In this document: positions 7,082 to 12,966 of the stretch, piece after piece
Layout: every line of letters starts with the position of its first letter
Numbering within the stretch: the stretch's first letter is position 1
Source: Aquificaceae bacterium
GTDB taxonomy: Bacteria; Aquificota; Aquificia; Aquificales; Aquificaceae
Length of the DNA: 13,754 bases
Assembly: GCA_015487535.1 (NCBI GenBank)
Contig: WFPN01000061.1
Location: 1-13,754, forward strand
Direction: 5' to 3'
Program-made: the position numbers and the translations under genes
Notes under the pieces: model-generated
What the model was told of the DNA's origin: nothing
What the model saw: the letters and a program-made list of their open reading frames with translations, nothing else
Databases searched by the model: none

Positions 7082-7330
7082 CTCCTTGCCTCCTTATTTC
7101 TATCGAAAAAGGCGTTGCGCACAGTTTCTCCATCGGGTAAGAAAACCACCCTTAAATACTTATCCTCCTCTTCTACGTATATCCACCTGCGTATCCTTCC
7201 ATCTCTTTGAAACTTCCTCCTTAATGATCCCCTTCCTTTTCCTCGCCCTATCTATCCACTCAGGTTTAAGATACAACCGCTTAGCGAGGACTTTGGTGGT
7301 GAAGTAATAGGTGGCGCTACCCCAATCCAT
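7078..7330 (-). pseudogene. DUF4258-like toxin gene, frameshifted
   Basis: Two reading frames together make one protein. The N-terminal frame from ATG 7328-7330 gives MDWGSATYYFTTKVLAKRLY, then LKPEWIDRARKRKGIIKEEV, and stops at 7160-7162 after 56 residues. The C-terminal frame gives DGRIRRWIYVEEEDKYLRVV followed by FLPDGETVRNAFFDRNKEAR, the typical end of small DUF4258-like proteins found beside DUF2283. Removing one T from the TTT run at 7210-7212 (minus strand) joins them as ...KEEVQRDGRIRRW..., an 83-residue protein ending in TGA that overlaps the DUF2283 start. The break could be a real inactivating mutation, a sequencing error in a short homopolymer or, less likely, programmed slippage. 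No good ribosome binding site is seen at the proposed ATG, so the exact N-terminus is uncertain. Confidence 0.75.
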
Positions 7331-7367
7331 TGTTTGTCGCTGTGATATAAGCTTACAACACTATGGT

Positions 7368-7383
7368 CCTCGTATAATATCAG
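7368..7383. repeat. 16-bp direct repeat, right copy
   Basis: Exact copy of the sequence at 6848-6863, offset by 520 bases. The bases on either side differ (T versus C on the left, A versus G on the right), so the identity is limited to 16 bp. This copy places a TATAAT ten bases before the start codon of the kinase-fold gene and probably is its -10 box. Confidence 0.8.
7373..7378 (+). promoter_or_regulatory. -10 box of the COG2187-type gene
   Basis: Perfect TATAAT with nine bases between it and the ATG at 7388. No Shine-Dalgarno sequence lies between, which implies a leaderless or near-leaderless mRNA. No good -35 at 16-18 bases is visible; TTACAA at 7353-7358 is only 14 bases away. That would fit a -35 region altered when the cassette arrived upstream. 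Confidence 0.5.
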
Positions 7384-7387
7384 AGTC

Positions 7388-8356
7388 ATGGTGGAAGAGC
7401 TCGCCAAGAGGCTCGGAGGGGAGTTGGTTCAGACCCATACCTCGTGGGTGATCCTACTGAAAGATGTGGTTTACAAGATCAAGAAGCCTGTGAACTTCGG
7501 CTTCCTCGATTACTCAACGCTAGACAAGAGAAAGGAGAACTGCGATAAGGAGGTTCTCCTCAACAGAAGACTCTGCCCATGGGTTTACATAGGGGTGGTT
7601 CCCGTAAGCAAGATCGACGGCAAGTGGGTTATAGAAGACTCGAGCAATGTGGTCGAGTACGCGGTAAAGATGAGAAGGATACCCGATGGGAGGATACTTT
7701 CCAACAGATTGGATGAGGTCTCCGAGAAAGACATCAAAAAGGTGGCTGAGAGGGTCGCACAGTTCCACCTCTCGGCGGAGAGGGTTGACGAGTTCGGAAA
7801 GCCTGAGGTTATGAAATTCAACACCGATGAGAACTTCCAGCAGACGGAAGAGTTCGTTGGTGTGACCCTATCCAGGGAAGACTACGAGTTTATAAAGGAC
7901 AGGACTAACAGGTTCTACGAGGTCCACGAGAAGCTCTTTTACAAGAGGATGGAGGAGGGAAGGATAAGGGACGGGCACGGGGACATAAGGCTCGAGCACG
8001 TTGCCTTTCTGGATGAGGGTGTGTGCATCTTCGACTGCATAGAGTTCAACGACAGATTCAGGTACGGGGACGTCCTCAACGACATGTGCTTTCTCTCCAT
8101 GGAGCTCGATTTCTTCGGTAGAGAGGATCTATCAAAGATATACGAGGATGAGTACCTGAGGATAACGGAAGACCCGGAGTTCGATATATTCCTTCCCTTC
8201 TTCAAGTGTTACAGGGCTTACGTGAGGGGAAAGGTGACGAGCTTTCTGCTGAAGGATCCTCACGTGCCAGAGGATGAGAAGGAAAGGGCTAAAGAGAAGG
8301 CGAGCAGGCTTTTTAAGCTCGCCAGAAGCTACGCGGAAAAGATAAAACTTACATGA
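7388..8356 (+). CDS. COG2187-type kinase-fold protein (aminoglycoside phosphotransferase superfamily)
   Basis: A 322-residue cytosolic protein of the APH/protein-kinase-like fold. The hallmark VYKIKKPVNFGFLDYSTLDKR (residues 29-49, written here to 20: VYKIKKPVNFGFLDYSTLDK) supplies the ATP-binding lysine region. The catalytic loop is GHGDIRLEHV with His197 and Asp199, and the metal-binding Asp216 is in FDCIEFNDRFRYGDVLND. The usual Asn of the HxDxxxxN loop is His204 here, and as far as I recall RxEH is normal for this subfamily. In many bacteria the domain is fused to a C-terminal P-loop kinase; here it stands alone. The substrate is unknown and antibiotic modification should not be assumed. 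The start is supported by the family N-terminus and a TATAAT box just upstream. The stop overlaps the rpsU stop by eight bases, tail to tail. Confidence 0.85.
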   Translation: MVEELAKRLGGELVQTHTSWVILLKDVVYKIKKPVNFGFLDYSTLDKRKENCDKEVLLNRRLCPWVYIGVVPVSKIDGKWVIEDSSNVVEYAVKMRRIPDGRILSNRLDEVSEKDIKKVAERVAQFHLSAERVDEFGKPEVMKFNTDENFQQTEEFVGVTLSREDYEFIKDRTNRFYEVHEKLFYKRMEEGRIRDGHGDIRLEHVAFLDEGVCIFDCIEFNDRFRYGDVLNDMCFLSMELDFFGREDLSKIYEDEYLRITEDPEFDIFLPFFKCYRAYVRGKVTSFLLKDPHVPEDEKERAKEKASRLFKLARSYAEKIKLT

Positions 8357-8552
8357 GCTGCTGCTGTTTCTTGAGGGCCTTGAGTATCCTCTTCCTTCTA
8401 GCCCTCTCACGCTTCTTCTTGCGCTCGCTCGGCTTCTCGTAGTACTCCCTTCTCTTGACCTCGGTGAGTATCTGCTCCTGGTCTACGAGCCTTTTAAACC
8501 TCTTGAGGACCTTCTCGAGAGGCTCTCCTTCGTGAACTATAACTACTGCCAA
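8349..8552 (-). CDS. rpsU: 30S ribosomal protein S21
   Basis: A 67-residue, very basic ribosomal protein of the small subunit, involved in initiation. The sequence runs AVVIVHEGEPLEKVLKRFKR, then LTEVKRREYYEKPSERKKK and ARRKRILKALKKQQ, matching S21 throughout. The start is a TTG preceded by AAAGGAGGTGA eight bases away, close to a full anti-Shine-Dalgarno complement, which settles the start. It is a single gene, divergent from the SAM hydrolase gene with 50 bases between start codons. It is not grouped with dnaG and rpoD as in enterobacteria. Confidence 0.95.
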   Translation of the reverse strand: MAVVIVHEGEPLEKVLKRFKRLVDQEQILTEVKRREYYEKPSERKKKRERARRKRILKALKKQQQLM

Positions 8553-8602
8553 CTACATCACCTCCTTTAACTGGGTCAAAAATTTTAACATATTCCTCAT
8601 GT

Positions 8603-9361
8603 ATGACAATAGCTCTGCTGACTGACTTCGGCATGCAGGACGGCTTCGTATGTGCGATGAAGGGGGTTATACTCTCCATAAACCCTGGCGTTCAGATAAT
8701 AGACATCTCCCACGAGGTTCAGCCCTTCAATATCCTGGAAGGTGCCTTGCTCCTCAAGGCCCACTACAGATACTTCCCCCCAGGAACCGTATTCGTCGGC
8801 GTGGTCGATCCCGGGGTGGGCTCCGAGAGAAACCCTATCGCCCTCAGGTGCGGAGACTACTTTTTCGTTGGGCCGGACAACGGGATATTCGATCTCGTGA
8901 TCAGAGAGCTTGAAGAACCGCCTTCGGCGGTGGTTCTGGAAAACAAACAGCTCCAACTCCCGAGGGTGAACAACACCTTCCACGGTAGGGATATATTCGC
9001 TCCTGCGGCCGCCTACATAAGCAGAGGGGTTCCCCTGGAGGCGTTCGGGAGAAAGGTTGGGTACGTACGCAGGCTCGACTTTCCAGAGGCGGTTAGGGAG
9101 GGCAGAAGGATAAAGGGAAAGATCCTCTACTTCGACAGGTTCGGGAACGGGATAACCAACATACCCTGCGGCGGCTACTCTCACGGAGAGATAAGGGGAG
9201 AGAGGATCAAGGTGGTTCCATTCTTCCAGGCGGGAGATGAGGGAAGGCTCAACCTTGTCTGTGGGAGCTTCGGCTTCATGGAGGTCTTCGTCCCCATGGG
9301 GAGCGCCAAGGAGGAGTTCAAGCTGGATCTCGGGGAAGAGGTCATAGTTTGGAAGGGCTGA
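8603..9361 (+). CDS. S-adenosyl-L-methionine hydrolase (adenosine-forming), DUF62 family
   Basis: A 252-residue enzyme of the SAM hydroxide adenosyltransferase family, related to the bacterial fluorinase and chlorinase. Characterised relatives split SAM with water into adenosine and methionine. It starts with IALLTDFGMQDGFVCAMKG (Asp8 region). The Asp-Arg-His triad of the hydrolases is present as Asp69 (VVDPGVG), Arg76 and His127 (FHGRDIFAPAAAY). The two-domain layout is complete, with FDRFGNGITNI at about 177-187 opening the C-terminal domain. The Asp-Arg-His set argues for hydrolase rather than halogenase. The ATG has no ribosome binding site, but an AT-rich stretch (TTTTAACAT, ending 11 bases before the start) could be a -10 region. 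The cellular purpose of removing SAM is not established. Confidence 0.94.
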   Translation: MTIALLTDFGMQDGFVCAMKGVILSINPGVQIIDISHEVQPFNILEGALLLKAHYRYFPPGTVFVGVVDPGVGSERNPIALRCGDYFFVGPDNGIFDLVIRELEEPPSAVVLENKQLQLPRVNNTFHGRDIFAPAAAYISRGVPLEAFGRKVGYVRRLDFPEAVREGRRIKGKILYFDRFGNGITNIPCGGYSHGEIRGERIKVVPFFQAGDEGRLNLVCGSFGFMEVFVPMGSAKEEFKLDLGEEVIVWKG

Positions 9362-9657
9362 AGCTGTATCTTCATATGGTAGTTGCTTCTTCGATAGTGT
9401 TCCTGATGCACATAATTACCCCCGTGGTCCTTCTGAACACGGTGGGCAGGGTCTTTGGAGGAGACGCCCTGTTTCAGCTCATGCCAGTTCTCTCCATACT
9501 GGTAGGCTACGGAGCTTCCCGATTTTACCTAAAGGCCTTTAGTGTAGATAGTCCAGGACGCAGGGCCATTATGGCCACTATAACTGGAACCGTTCTCTTC
9601 TGGGGTTCCTGCCTCGCTTTCGTGTGTTCGCTCGCGAACCTTCCAACAGGCTGGTAG
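9349..9657 (+). CDS. Small integral membrane protein, unrecognised
   Basis: A 102-residue protein from a TTG at 9349-9351, or 93 residues from the in-frame ATG at 9376. Three hydrophobic segments are visible: about residues 10-32 (VVASSIVFLMHIITPVVLL), 43-60 (LMPVLSILVGYGASRFYL) and 74-96 (IMATITGTVLFWGSCLAFVC). A short basic stretch (SPGRRA) precedes the third. The TTG start has GAGG seven bases upstream and overlaps the SAM hydrolase gene by 13 bases, which supports coupling. The ATG alternative lacks a good ribosome binding site. I do not recognise the family. It ends five bases before the convergent VWA gene ends, leaving no room for a conventional terminator. Confidence 0.75.
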   Translation: MEGLKLYLHMVVASSIVFLMHIITPVVLLNTVGRVFGGDALFQLMPVLSILVGYGASRFYLKAFSVDSPGRRAIMATITGTVLFWGSCLAFVCSLANLPTGW

Positions 9658-9662
9658 AACGA

Positions 9663-10910
9663 TCAGCGGATTTCCCTCACCTCCAGGCTGTCTATCTGCA
9701 TAAGGGCGTCCGGATCTTTGTCGGAGTTCTTGAAGACGAATATACCGAGGCGGTAGTTTGCCCTAAGCTGGGGTATCTCCCCCACCTTATACCATCTGCC
9801 CGTCTTCACCTCTGTTTCCCCTTCACCAACCTCTTCCACCCTGAACCAGGCTATGAACTTTCTCTTTATCCTCTGGAGCTTCAGCGTTACAACAAGTTTC
9901 TCGGATTTAGTTATGTACTTAAAATCTACCGGCGTTCCCCACTTACCTTTTTCCTTCTTCCTGAACCTAACCCCCTTCCAGTCTCCCCAGTTTCCCCAGT
10001 CGCCAGATACGAAGAGGATAATCTGGTTGTTATCGTCCTTGTAAAGGACTATCCCCGCGCCGAGGTAGGGATCCGCCGGAGCAACGTGAGTGACCTTCAT
10101 GTTTACCTCGTACTGCTTCGGAAGTTTCTCCTTCAGGAGGAGTAGATTAACCGGGCCGGTAAAATCCCCCTTCTTGAAGGTCTCGGTAACTATCTGAAGA
10201 TACCCATCCTCTACTATCATGTTGTCAGGGTTCGGGTTTACAACCTCCCAGTCCTTCTTCAGTGAATCCCCGTCAAAGTCGTCCGAGAATATCACCCTAC
10301 CTATCTCTTCCCTCTTTATATTCTTCAAACTCTGGGCGAGCTGCTTCGCATCCTTGGCCGCGTAGTAGCTTCCCCCTCCAGCCTTGGATATCTTGATAAG
10401 CTCGCTCTCCTCTTTTCCTCCAACTCCGAAGCCCACAACGTGCACCTTTATGTCCGATATACTCTTCCTCAAACCTTCAGCTACCTTAACTGGGTCTCCT
10501 CCGCAGGTCTCAATACCGTCAGTTACAAGGACGAGGGCCTTCCTGCCGCTCTCTTTCCTAAGGATCTCCCCCGCCTTGCGCAACGAGCCTGCTATCGGCG
10601 TGGCCCCCTTATCAGCTTTCAGAGCATAGAGCTTCTTGGCTATATCATCCCTGTTGTCCGTGCCGGGTGGAACGAGAAGCTCTATGGCCGAACAGTCCTT
10701 TTCTCCGTAGTGTCCGTAAGCCATAAGACCAACGCGGAGATCAGCCGGAAGTTCCCTCTGAACATCGATAAGGACATCTTTGGCAGCTTCCAGCTTGGTC
10801 TTCCCGTCGATCTTCCCTTTCATGCTACCCGACACGTCGAGAACGAAGAGGAGGCTGCTGCCAAAGGAAATACTGGCCACCAAGAGTGTCCAGAGAAAGA
10901 GTCCCCTCAT
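9663..10910 (-). CDS. Secreted von Willebrand factor A protein with C-terminal jellyroll-like domain
   Basis: A 415-residue exported protein. A signal peptide (MRGLFLWTLLVASISFGSS) leads directly into a VWA domain (about 20-200). The domain has a complete MIDAS metal site: DVSGS (Asp25, Ser27, Ser29), Thr104 in GATPIAGSL and Asp131 in LVTDGIETCGG. Cys73 and Cys136 are the only VWA cysteines I noted and may form a disulfide. The C-terminal half, from VIFSDDFDGDSLKKDWEVV (about 208-226), resembles concanavalin-like jellyroll domains that bind glycans or other surface ligands. The chain contains GDWGNWGDWKG and several Lys-rich strands. A surface or periplasmic adhesion or scaffold role is inferred and the ligand is unknown. 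The start is fixed by GGGAGGAG close to the ATG. It is monocistronic and divergent from proS. Confidence 0.85.
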   Translation of the reverse strand: MRGLFLWTLLVASISFGSSLLFVLDVSGSMKGKIDGKTKLEAAKDVLIDVQRELPADLRVGLMAYGHYGEKDCSAIELLVPPGTDNRDDIAKKLYALKADKGATPIAGSLRKAGEILRKESGRKALVLVTDGIETCGGDPVKVAEGLRKSISDIKVHVVGFGVGGKEESELIKISKAGGGSYYAAKDAKQLAQSLKNIKREEIGRVIFSDDFDGDSLKKDWEVVNPNPDNMIVEDGYLQIVTETFKKGDFTGPVNLLLLKEKLPKQYEVNMKVTHVAPADPYLGAGIVLYKDDNNQIILFVSGDWGNWGDWKGVRFRKKEKGKWGTPVDFKYITKSEKLVVTLKLQRIKRKFIAWFRVEEVGEGETEVKTGRWYKVGEIPQLRANYRLGIFVFKNSDKDPDALMQIDSLEVREIR

Positions 10911-10926
10911 AACTCCTCCCTTTTAA

Positions 10927-10942
10927 CCGGGCCCTGGCCCAG
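10927..10942 (-). promoter_or_regulatory. GC-rich stem-loop in the VWA gene leader
   Basis: On the minus strand CTGGGC-CAGG-GCCCGG folds into a six-pair stem with a four-base loop, just upstream of UUAAAAGGGAGG and the ATG. In a 5' leader it could stabilise the mRNA or modulate initiation. It is unlikely to be a terminator because it lacks a U tract long enough and sits in front of the gene. Confidence 0.4.
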
Positions 10943-10973
10943 TGCGAGGGTATTTATATCCCGCCTATATAAA

Positions 10974-11008
10974 GTATCCAGCTCCCCCGCAGGCGGCTCT
11001 CTGGATAC
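10974..11008. repeat. Inverted repeat between the divergent VWA and proS genes
   Basis: GTATCCAG (10974-10981) and CTGGATAC (11001-11008) are perfect reverse complements separated by 19 bases. The spacer itself holds CCG/CGG around CAGG. The left arm overlaps a possible VWA -35 (TGGATA on the minus strand, 10975-10980, 16 bases from TATAAA at 10953-10958). The right arm ends 14 bases before the proS -35. It could be a dimeric operator or, if transcribed, a hairpin. No regulator can be named. Confidence 0.45.
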
Positions 11009-11022
11009 GGATAAAACTTAAG

Positions 11023-11051
11023 TTTCCAAAGACTCCGATGCAATTTACAAT
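11023..11051 (+). promoter_or_regulatory. proS promoter
   Basis: TTTCCA (11023-11028), a 17-base spacer and TACAAT (11046-11051) make a good sigma-70-type promoter. The ATG at 11060 is only eight bases beyond the -10, with no ribosome binding site between, so transcription would start at or within a base or two of the ATG. Confidence 0.6.
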
Positions 11052-11059
11052 ATTCCCCT

Positions 11060-12772
11060 ATGAGGTGGAGCAGATACTTCCTGTACACTCTGAAGGAAGA
11101 TCCAGCGGAGGCAGAGGCCCCTTCCCATAGACTCCTTCTAAAGGCAGGTTTCATAAAGCAGGTTTCGGCGGGCATATACGAGATACTCCCGGCCGGATGG
11201 AGGGTAATAAGGAAGATAGAGAACATCGTAAGGAAGGAGATGGACCGCTCCGGAGCTCAGGAGCTGCTCCTTACGGTTCTAAACCCAGCGGAGCTGTGGA
11301 AGGAGACGGGAAGATGGGAGAGCTACGGGAGCGAACTCTTCAGGCTCAAAGACAGGAACGGTAGGGAGTACTGCCTGGGGCCCACCCACGAGGAGGAGAT
11401 AACGGACCTCGTGAGGAAGGTAATTCATTCATACAGACAGCTTCCCGTTACCCTATACCAGATACAGGTTAAGTTCAGGGACGAGAAGAGGCCGAGGTTC
11501 GGCCTGATAAGAGGTAGAGAGTTCATAATGAAGGACGCCTACTCCTTCGACCCGGACGAGTTCTCGGCGATGATGTCCTACGAGAACATGAAATTCGCCT
11601 ACGACAGGATATTCAAAAAGCTCAGGCTCGATGTGATAATGGCCCAGGCTAGCGTTGGTCAGATAGGGGGTAAGCAGTCCCACGAGTTCATAGCCTTCAC
11701 AGACTACGGTGAGGCCAAGGTAGGATACTGTGAGAGCTGTGGGTACGCCGCGAACGCGGAGATAATCCCCCTCCAGAAGCCCCAGCCCCAGGAGGAAGAG
11801 GAAAGACCCCTGGAGAAGGTTCCCACGCCGAACGTTAGAACAATAGAGGAGCTCGCCGACTTTCTGAAAGTTTCCCCCTCGAAGATACTCAAGGCTGTCC
11901 TGTACATAGTAAACGTCAAAGAGCCGGTCCTTGTTCTGATAAGGGGCGACAGGGAGATAGACGAGAACAAGCTGGAGATGGTTCTGGGAACCGAAGACTT
12001 TAGGCTGGCTGGAGACGATGAGGTGAAGGAGCTTCTCGGGACCGAGAAGGGGTTCATAGGGATCTTTAACCTCCCCGAAGGAATTAAGGTCCTCTGGGAC
12101 AACTCGGTCTATGGGGTAAAGAACATGGTGGTAGCCCTCAACGAGCCCGACTACCACTACGTAAACGCAAATCCCGGGAGAGATTTCGAGTACGGAGAGT
12201 TCGTGGATGTTGCGGAAGTAGTTGAAGGAGATCCCTGCCCCCAGTGTGGTTCTCCCCTAAAGGTTAAGAGAGGGCTCGAGCTGGGACACATATTCCTGCT
12301 CGGGACGAGGTACTCAGAGCCCATGAAGGCTTACTTCACAGACCCTGAAGGGAACGAGAAACCCATAATCATGGGCTGTTACGGAATAGGCATATCGAGG
12401 ATCATGGCCGCGATAGTTGAGCAGTATCACGACGAGAAGGGTATAAAGTGGCCTACACCCGTGGCGCCCTTCGAGCTGGAGATAATGTGCCTGAACATGT
12501 CCGACGAGGAGCTCGTGAGGACGGCCGAGAAGCTCTATATGGAGGCGGAGGAGAGGGGAATAGAGGTTATATACGACGACAGGGAGGAGAGCGCAGGTTT
12601 CAAGTTTGCGGACGCGGATCTCGTGGGCTTTCCGTACAGGATAGTGGTTGGTAAGAAGGTAAAGGATGGTAAGGTCGAGCTCCAGAAAAGGGCTACGGGA
12701 GAGAGATGGGACGTTCCCATCGAGGAGGTGATAAGTAAGGTAAAGGGGATGATAGAGGAAGATAAAAAGTGA
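11060..12772 (+). CDS. proS: Prolyl-tRNA synthetase, bacterial type with editing insertion
   Basis: Class II synthetase that charges tRNA-Pro. At 570 residues it matches the bacterial (type I) form. N-terminal FLYTLKEDPAEAEAPSHRLL and the GIYEILPAGWRVIRKIE segment are followed by GPTHEEEIT. Motif 2 is FRDEKRPRFGLIRGREFIMK, and motif 3 is MGCYGIGISRIMAAIVEQ. Between them (about 225-400) lies the YbaK-like INS editing domain that removes mischarged alanine, flanked by CxxC pairs (YCESCGYAAN and PCPQCGSPL). The C-terminal anticodon-binding domain (VAPFELEIMCLN to the end) is complete. The ATG follows the -10 box so closely that translation is probably leaderless. The TGA overlaps a GTG at 12769 (GTGA), linking it to the small membrane genes downstream. 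Confidence 0.98.
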   Translation: MRWSRYFLYTLKEDPAEAEAPSHRLLLKAGFIKQVSAGIYEILPAGWRVIRKIENIVRKEMDRSGAQELLLTVLNPAELWKETGRWESYGSELFRLKDRNGREYCLGPTHEEEITDLVRKVIHSYRQLPVTLYQIQVKFRDEKRPRFGLIRGREFIMKDAYSFDPDEFSAMMSYENMKFAYDRIFKKLRLDVIMAQASVGQIGGKQSHEFIAFTDYGEAKVGYCESCGYAANAEIIPLQKPQPQEEEERPLEKVPTPNVRTIEELADFLKVSPSKILKAVLYIVNVKEPVLVLIRGDREIDENKLEMVLGTEDFRLAGDDEVKELLGTEKGFIGIFNLPEGIKVLWDNSVYGVKNMVVALNEPDYHYVNANPGRDFEYGEFVDVAEVVEGDPCPQCGSPLKVKRGLELGHIFLLGTRYSEPMKAYFTDPEGNEKPIIMGCYGIGISRIMAAIVEQYHDEKGIKWPTPVAPFELEIMCLNMSDEELVRTAEKLYMEAEERGIEVIYDDREESAGFKFADADLVGFPYRIVVGKKVKDGKVELQKRATGERWDVPIEEVISKVKGMIEEDKK

Positions 12773-12816
12773 AGCTTAAAAAGGAAACTTACAAAGAGCT
12801 TGGGAAAACGAGTTGA
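12769..12816 (+). other. Short reading frame ending at an in-frame TGA ahead of the 47-residue membrane protein
   Basis: A GTG start overlaps the proS stop by four bases (GTGA), with GAGGA nine bases upstream. It encodes VKLKKETYKELGKTS and then TGA at 12814-12816. The next codons (GCT CTT ATG) continue in the same frame into the membrane protein at 12823. Read through, the product would be a 64-residue protein (counting the TGA position) with a basic cytosolic N-terminus, two membrane helices and a short tail. It is either the 5' end of a gene broken by a nonsense mutation (for example TGG to TGA), or a short leader peptide that feeds reinitiation at the ATG six bases later. I cannot decide between them from the sequence. 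Confidence 0.5.
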
Positions 12817-12822
12817 GCTCTT

Positions 12823-12966
12823 ATGGTAGCCCACGTTGTTTTTCTCATGCTCCAGCCCTTTTCAAAGGACAGTATAGATTCCAAAAAGCTTGCAGTTGGG
12901 ACCGCTCTTGTGTTTATGTTTTTGGTCGTGGGTGTTATCTTATTGGAGAAGGGAAGTGATGAGTGA
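12823..12966 (+). CDS. Tiny membrane protein, 47 residues (possibly the 3' part of a larger frame)
   Basis: The product begins MVAHVVFLMLQPFSKDSIDS and continues KKLAVGTALVFMFLVVGVIL, ending LEKGSDE. It has a short hydrophobic segment (about 2-11, or about 16 residues if the upstream frame is joined), a polar turn (FSKDSIDSKK) and one clear membrane helix (about 23-41). The family is not recognised. The ATG has no convincing ribosome binding site and lies six bases after an in-frame TGA, so expression would rely on reinitiation, or the true gene starts at 12769. It overlaps the next tiny gene by eight bases, which suggests that translation does reach this frame. Small respiratory-complex subunits have this look, but there is no specific evidence. 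Confidence 0.55.
   Translation: MVAHVVFLMLQPFSKDSIDSKKLAVGTALVFMFLVVGVILLEKGSDE

Noticed and set aside
6864..7367. Transposon or insertion sequence around the DUF2283 cassette
   Set aside because: No transposase fragment and no terminal inverted repeat are visible inside the direct repeats. Only a non-autonomous or recombination-borne cassette remains possible.
7388..8356. Antibiotic resistance (aminoglycoside phosphotransferase) label
   Set aside because: The VYKIKKP and RLEH motifs place it in the COG2187 group, whose substrate is unknown. Fold similarity alone does not support resistance.
8597..9184. 195-codon minus-strand frame opposite the SAM hydrolase gene
   Set aside because: It has no domain or ribosome binding site and is fully covered by a well-supported gene on the other strand.
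9624..11021. Plus-strand frames of 173 and 193 codons opposite the VWA gene
   Set aside because: They overlap a gene with a signal peptide and a full MIDAS motif, and show no recognisable domain of their own.
10911..11059. Possible T-box riboswitch upstream of proS
   Set aside because: The region is 149 bases with a promoter at its downstream end, so almost none of it would be transcribed with proS. No T-box consensus or terminator/antiterminator pair is seen.
11453..12157. 234-codon minus-strand frame opposite proS
   Set aside because: Shadow of proS, with a composition like the other antisense frames and no motif.
12814..12860. Selenocysteine insertion at the in-frame TGA
   Set aside because: No clear SECIS-like stem-loop directly follows the TGA, and the codon sits at the membrane edge without a redox motif. 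It is kept only as a remote alternative.
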